A program made the position numbers and the translations under genes. Positions 61,659 to 64,000 of a DNA stretch of 64,000 nt are shown here, piece by piece. The notes beneath the pieces are model-generated. The model saw only the letters and a program-made list of their open reading frames with translations. It made no database searches and had not been told where the DNA came from. The stretch is from assembly GCF_025947145.1 (NCBI RefSeq), contig NZ_CP109999.1:2232001-2296000 (forward strand). The letters run 5' to 3'. This DNA is from Flavobacterium sp. N1994. Lineage in GTDB: Bacteria > Bacteroidota > Bacteroidia > Flavobacteriales > Flavobacteriaceae. How positions within the stretch are numbered: the first letter of the stretch is position 1; each line of letters starts with the position of its first letter.

Positions 61659-64000
61659 ATATTCCAAAGCTTTGGAAATTGACTTCACATTGTCAAAAGT
61701 GAGTAACAAACGCAAACCGTTTTTGGTTACTTTCTCTTTCATTTTACAAATGTTACCATGCTGCTGCACAAACTGTACCATGTGTCTAAATTGCTTCGAG
61801 TTATAGTAGGCCGATTGTTGATCGGAAACAAAATACCCAATCAATTTACCTTGCTTCATTACGATGCGTTCAATTCCCATTTGGGTCGCAATCCATTTGA
61901 TGCGGATGCTGTTCAATAAGGCTTTTGCTTCTTTAGGTAGCGCACCAAAACGGTCAATCAATTTATTTTCATAAGCAATTAAACCCGCTTCATCTTTGAT
62001 AGTACCCAATTCATTATACAAATTCAAACGTTCCGAAATGTTGTTGATGTATTCATCTGGGAAGAGCAATTCAAAGTCGGTGTCAATTTGTAACTCTTTG
62101 ACGTATTCTTTGTTTTCGTCTTCATCACCCTCATCATACAGGTCTTTGAATTCGTTTTCTTTCAATTCTTCTATGGCTTCATTCATGATTTTTTGATAGG
62201 TTTCAAAACCAATTTCATTAATGAAACCACTTTGCTCACCGCCTAATAAATCTCCCGCACCACGAATTTCCAAATCTTTCATGGCAATGTTAAAACCACT
62301 ACCTAATTCACTGAATTGTTCTAAAGCTTGAATTCTTTTTCGAGCATCATCTGTCATAGCAGAATAGGGCGGACAGATAAAATAACAGAACGCTTTCTTA
62401 TTACTACGACCTACACGACCTCGCATTTGGTGCAAATCGGACAACCCAAAATTATTAGCGTTATTGATGAAAATCGTATTGGCATTCGGTACATCTAAAC
62501 CACTTTCAATAATGGTGGTGGCTACTAACACATCAAAATCACCGTTCATAAAACCTAGCATCAACTCTTCTAGTTTAGTACCTTCCATTTGGCCATGACC
62601 AATACCCACACGAGCATCGGGAACGAGTCGTTGTATCATACCCGCAATCTCTTTGATGTTCTCAATTCGATTATTGATAAAGAATACTTGACCGTTTCTT
62701 TGAATTTCATACGAAATCGCATCGCGAATCAGTTCTTCATTAAAGCCCACCACTTGCGACTCGATAGGATAACGATTGGGCGGAGGTGTAGTAATAACAG
62801 ACAAATCGCGAGCAGCCATTAACGAAAACTGCAACGTTCTCGGAATAGGGGTGGCGGTTAATGTTAGTGTGTCAACATTAGCGGCAATCGTTTTCAGCTT
62901 GTCTTTTACATTAACGCCAAACTTTTGTTCTTCATCCACAATCAATAACCCTAAGTCTTTGAAGACTACATTTTTGTTGACTAGTTGGTGTGTACCAATG
63001 ATAATATCTAATTTACCAGAAGCTAATTCTTCTAAGGTTTGTGCTTTTTGTTTAGCCGTACGGAAACGGTTGAGGTAACCTACTTTCACTGGCATTTCCT
63101 TTAAACGTTCTGTAAAAGTTCTGTAATGTTGGTAAGCCAAAATAGTGGTGGGCACCAAAATAGCGACTTGCTTACTATTATCAACTGCTTTAAAAGCCGC
63201 ACGAATAGCAACTTCCGTTTTCCCGAAACCTACGTCTCCACAAACCAAGCGGTCCATCGGACGATCTTTCTCCATATCGGCTTTGACGTCTTGGGTCGCT
63301 GTGATTTGATCTGGAGTATCTTCGTAAATAAAGGAACTTTCTAATTCTTTTTGCAAATAACTATCGGGCGCAAATTGGAATCCTTTTTCCAATCTTCGTT
63401 TGGCATACAATTGAATTAAGTTAAAGGCAATATGCTTTACTCGCGCTTTAGTCTTTTGTTTTAAAACCTTCCAAGCGTTGGAGCCGAGTTTATAAATCTT
63501 AGGAGGCGTACCGTCTTTCCCGTTGTATTTGGAGATTTTATGTAAGGAATGAATGCTCACATACACAATATCGTTATCCGCATACACGAGTTTTATCGCT
63601 TCTTGTGTTTTGCCTTCTACTTGTATTTTCTGTAATCCACCAAACTTACCGATACCGTGATCAATATGCGTAACATAATCGCCAACGGACAATGAATTTA
63701 GTTCTTTTAGCGTTAGGGTTTGCTTTTTAGAGTAGCCGTTTTTGATGCTGAACTTATGGTAACGCTCAAAAATCTGATGGTCGGTATAACAAACTATTTG
63801 GTTTTCTTCATCTATGAAACCTTGGTATAACGAAGCTACAATAGTGTGGTATTGTTTCCGAACGTTCTCGTGATTTTCTTCATCAATAGATTCAAAAATA
63901 TCATGAAAACGATTCGCCTGCCCTTCATTGGAACAGAACAAATAATTGGTATACCCGTTAAAATGATTATCGCTCAAATTGTTCAATAACAAATCAAATT
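61638..64000 (-). CDS. mfd: Transcription-repair coupling factor, C-terminal two thirds
   Basis: The 5' part lies beyond the window; the frame is open to the last base, leaving about 787 of roughly 1100 residues. Mfd is an ATP-driven DNA translocase that removes stalled RNA polymerase and recruits UvrA. Visible: the RNA polymerase-interacting domain (LSVGDYVTHIDHGIGKFGGL), Walker A GDVGFGKTEVA, motif II VDEEQKFG, motif III LTATPIPRTL, motif VI MRGRVGRSNKKAF and a C-terminal TRCF domain. The final codons EYMTLMKS and the TGA stop coincide with the first units of the 21-bp array, so the protein tail seems to be shaped by it. Confidence 0.96.
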   Translation of the reverse strand, partial: FDLLLNNLSDNHFNGYTNYLFCSNEGQANRFHDIFESIDEENHENVRKQYHTIVASLYQGFIDEENQIVCYTDHQIFERYHKFSIKNGYSKKQTLTLKELNSLSVGDYVTHIDHGIGKFGGLQKIQVEGKTQEAIKLVYADNDIVYVSIHSLHKISKYNGKDGTPPKIYKLGSNAWKVLKQKTKARVKHIAFNLIQLYAKRRLEKGFQFAPDSYLQKELESSFIYEDTPDQITATQDVKADMEKDRPMDRLVCGDVGFGKTEVAIRAAFKAVDNSKQVAILVPTTILAYQHYRTFTERLKEMPVKVGYLNRFRTAKQKAQTLEELASGKLDIIIGTHQLVNKNVVFKDLGLLIVDEEQKFGVNVKDKLKTIAANVDTLTLTATPIPRTLQFSLMAARDLSVITTPPPNRYPIESQVVGFNEELIRDAISYEIQRNGQVFFINNRIENIKEIAGMIQRLVPDARVGIGHGQMEGTKLEELMLGFMNGDFDVLVATTIIESGLDVPNANTIFINNANNFGLSDLHQMRGRVGRSNKKAFCYFICPPYSAMTDDARKRIQALEQFSELGSGFNIAMKDLEIRGAGDLLGGEQSGFINEIGFETYQKIMNEAIEELKENEFKDLYDEGDEDENKEYVKELQIDTDFELLFPDEYINNISERLNLYNELGTIKDEAGLIAYENKLIDRFGALPKEAKALLNSIRIKWIATQMGIERIVMKQGKLIGYFVSDQQSAYYNSKQFRHMVQFVQQHGNICKMKEKVTKNGLRLLLTFDNVKSISKALEYMTLMKS

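Overview
The window reads as chromosomal DNA of a Flavobacterium-like bacterium (Bacteroidota, Flavobacteriia). The base composition is AT-rich. A gliding lipoprotein (GldH) is present, and three secreted proteases carry C-terminal type IX secretion (T9SS) sorting domains. Several genes are preceded by the Bacteroidota promoter element TAnnTTTG, and Shine-Dalgarno sequences are scarce. No rRNA, tRNA, insertion sequence, prophage or CRISPR array was found; this is mostly ordinary core genome with a few unusual spots.

Layout. 1-9.2 kb: the 3' end of dprA, trpS, two PlsC-type acyltransferases, an ECF sigma factor operon whose membrane partner combines an inner-membrane helix with an outer-membrane barrel, recA, an acyl-ACP desaturase, an HD hydrolase and an enoyl-CoA hydratase. 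9.2-20.3 kb: a heme cluster. An AraC-type regulator, hemH, hemJ and a histidine kinase run leftward; hemA-hemC-hemD-hemE-hemF-DUF4421-hemB runs rightward. This covers glutamyl-tRNA to protoheme except hemL. 20.3-22.1 kb: a GC-richer intergenic repeat, a cytochrome c lipoprotein, ogt and a PolB-like exonuclease. 22.2-30.3 kb: an S8 and an M4 T9SS-cargo protease around a nucleoside-recognition membrane protein. 30.4-35.9 kb: 3-oxoacid CoA-transferase, PBP1A, gldH and a PSP1 protein. 35.9-39.3 kb: a ferredoxin/TrhP/TrhO tRNA-hydroxylation operon and a bacilliredoxin. 39.4-46.4 kb: lycopene cyclase with an outer-membrane protein, transcribed divergently from an Nramp-UspA fusion and a DtxR-type regulator, then feoA-feoB-FeoB-associated protein. 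46.5-57.5 kb: SCO, an M13 protease, a four-gene operon with an M28 peptidase, ssb, an HRDC protein, a HAD hydrolase and metG. 57.7-64 kb: LD-carboxypeptidase, yraN, an M12-type T9SS-cargo protease, a 21-bp tandem array and the 3' two thirds of mfd.

Most notable: (1) an abutting trhO-trhP-ferredoxin operon that puts two alternative tRNA U34 hydroxylation routes together, where TrhO carries an extra C-terminal domain about half identical to the C-terminal domain of its TrhP neighbour; (2) an approximately 320-bp array of 15 units with exact 21-bp period and phased A-tracts directly behind mfd; (3) face-to-face promoters with nested inverted repeats between crtY-type genes and mntH; (4) a pair of boxes 21 bp apart upstream of hemA facing its AraC-type regulator. 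All functional statements come from reading the sequence; no database search was run.
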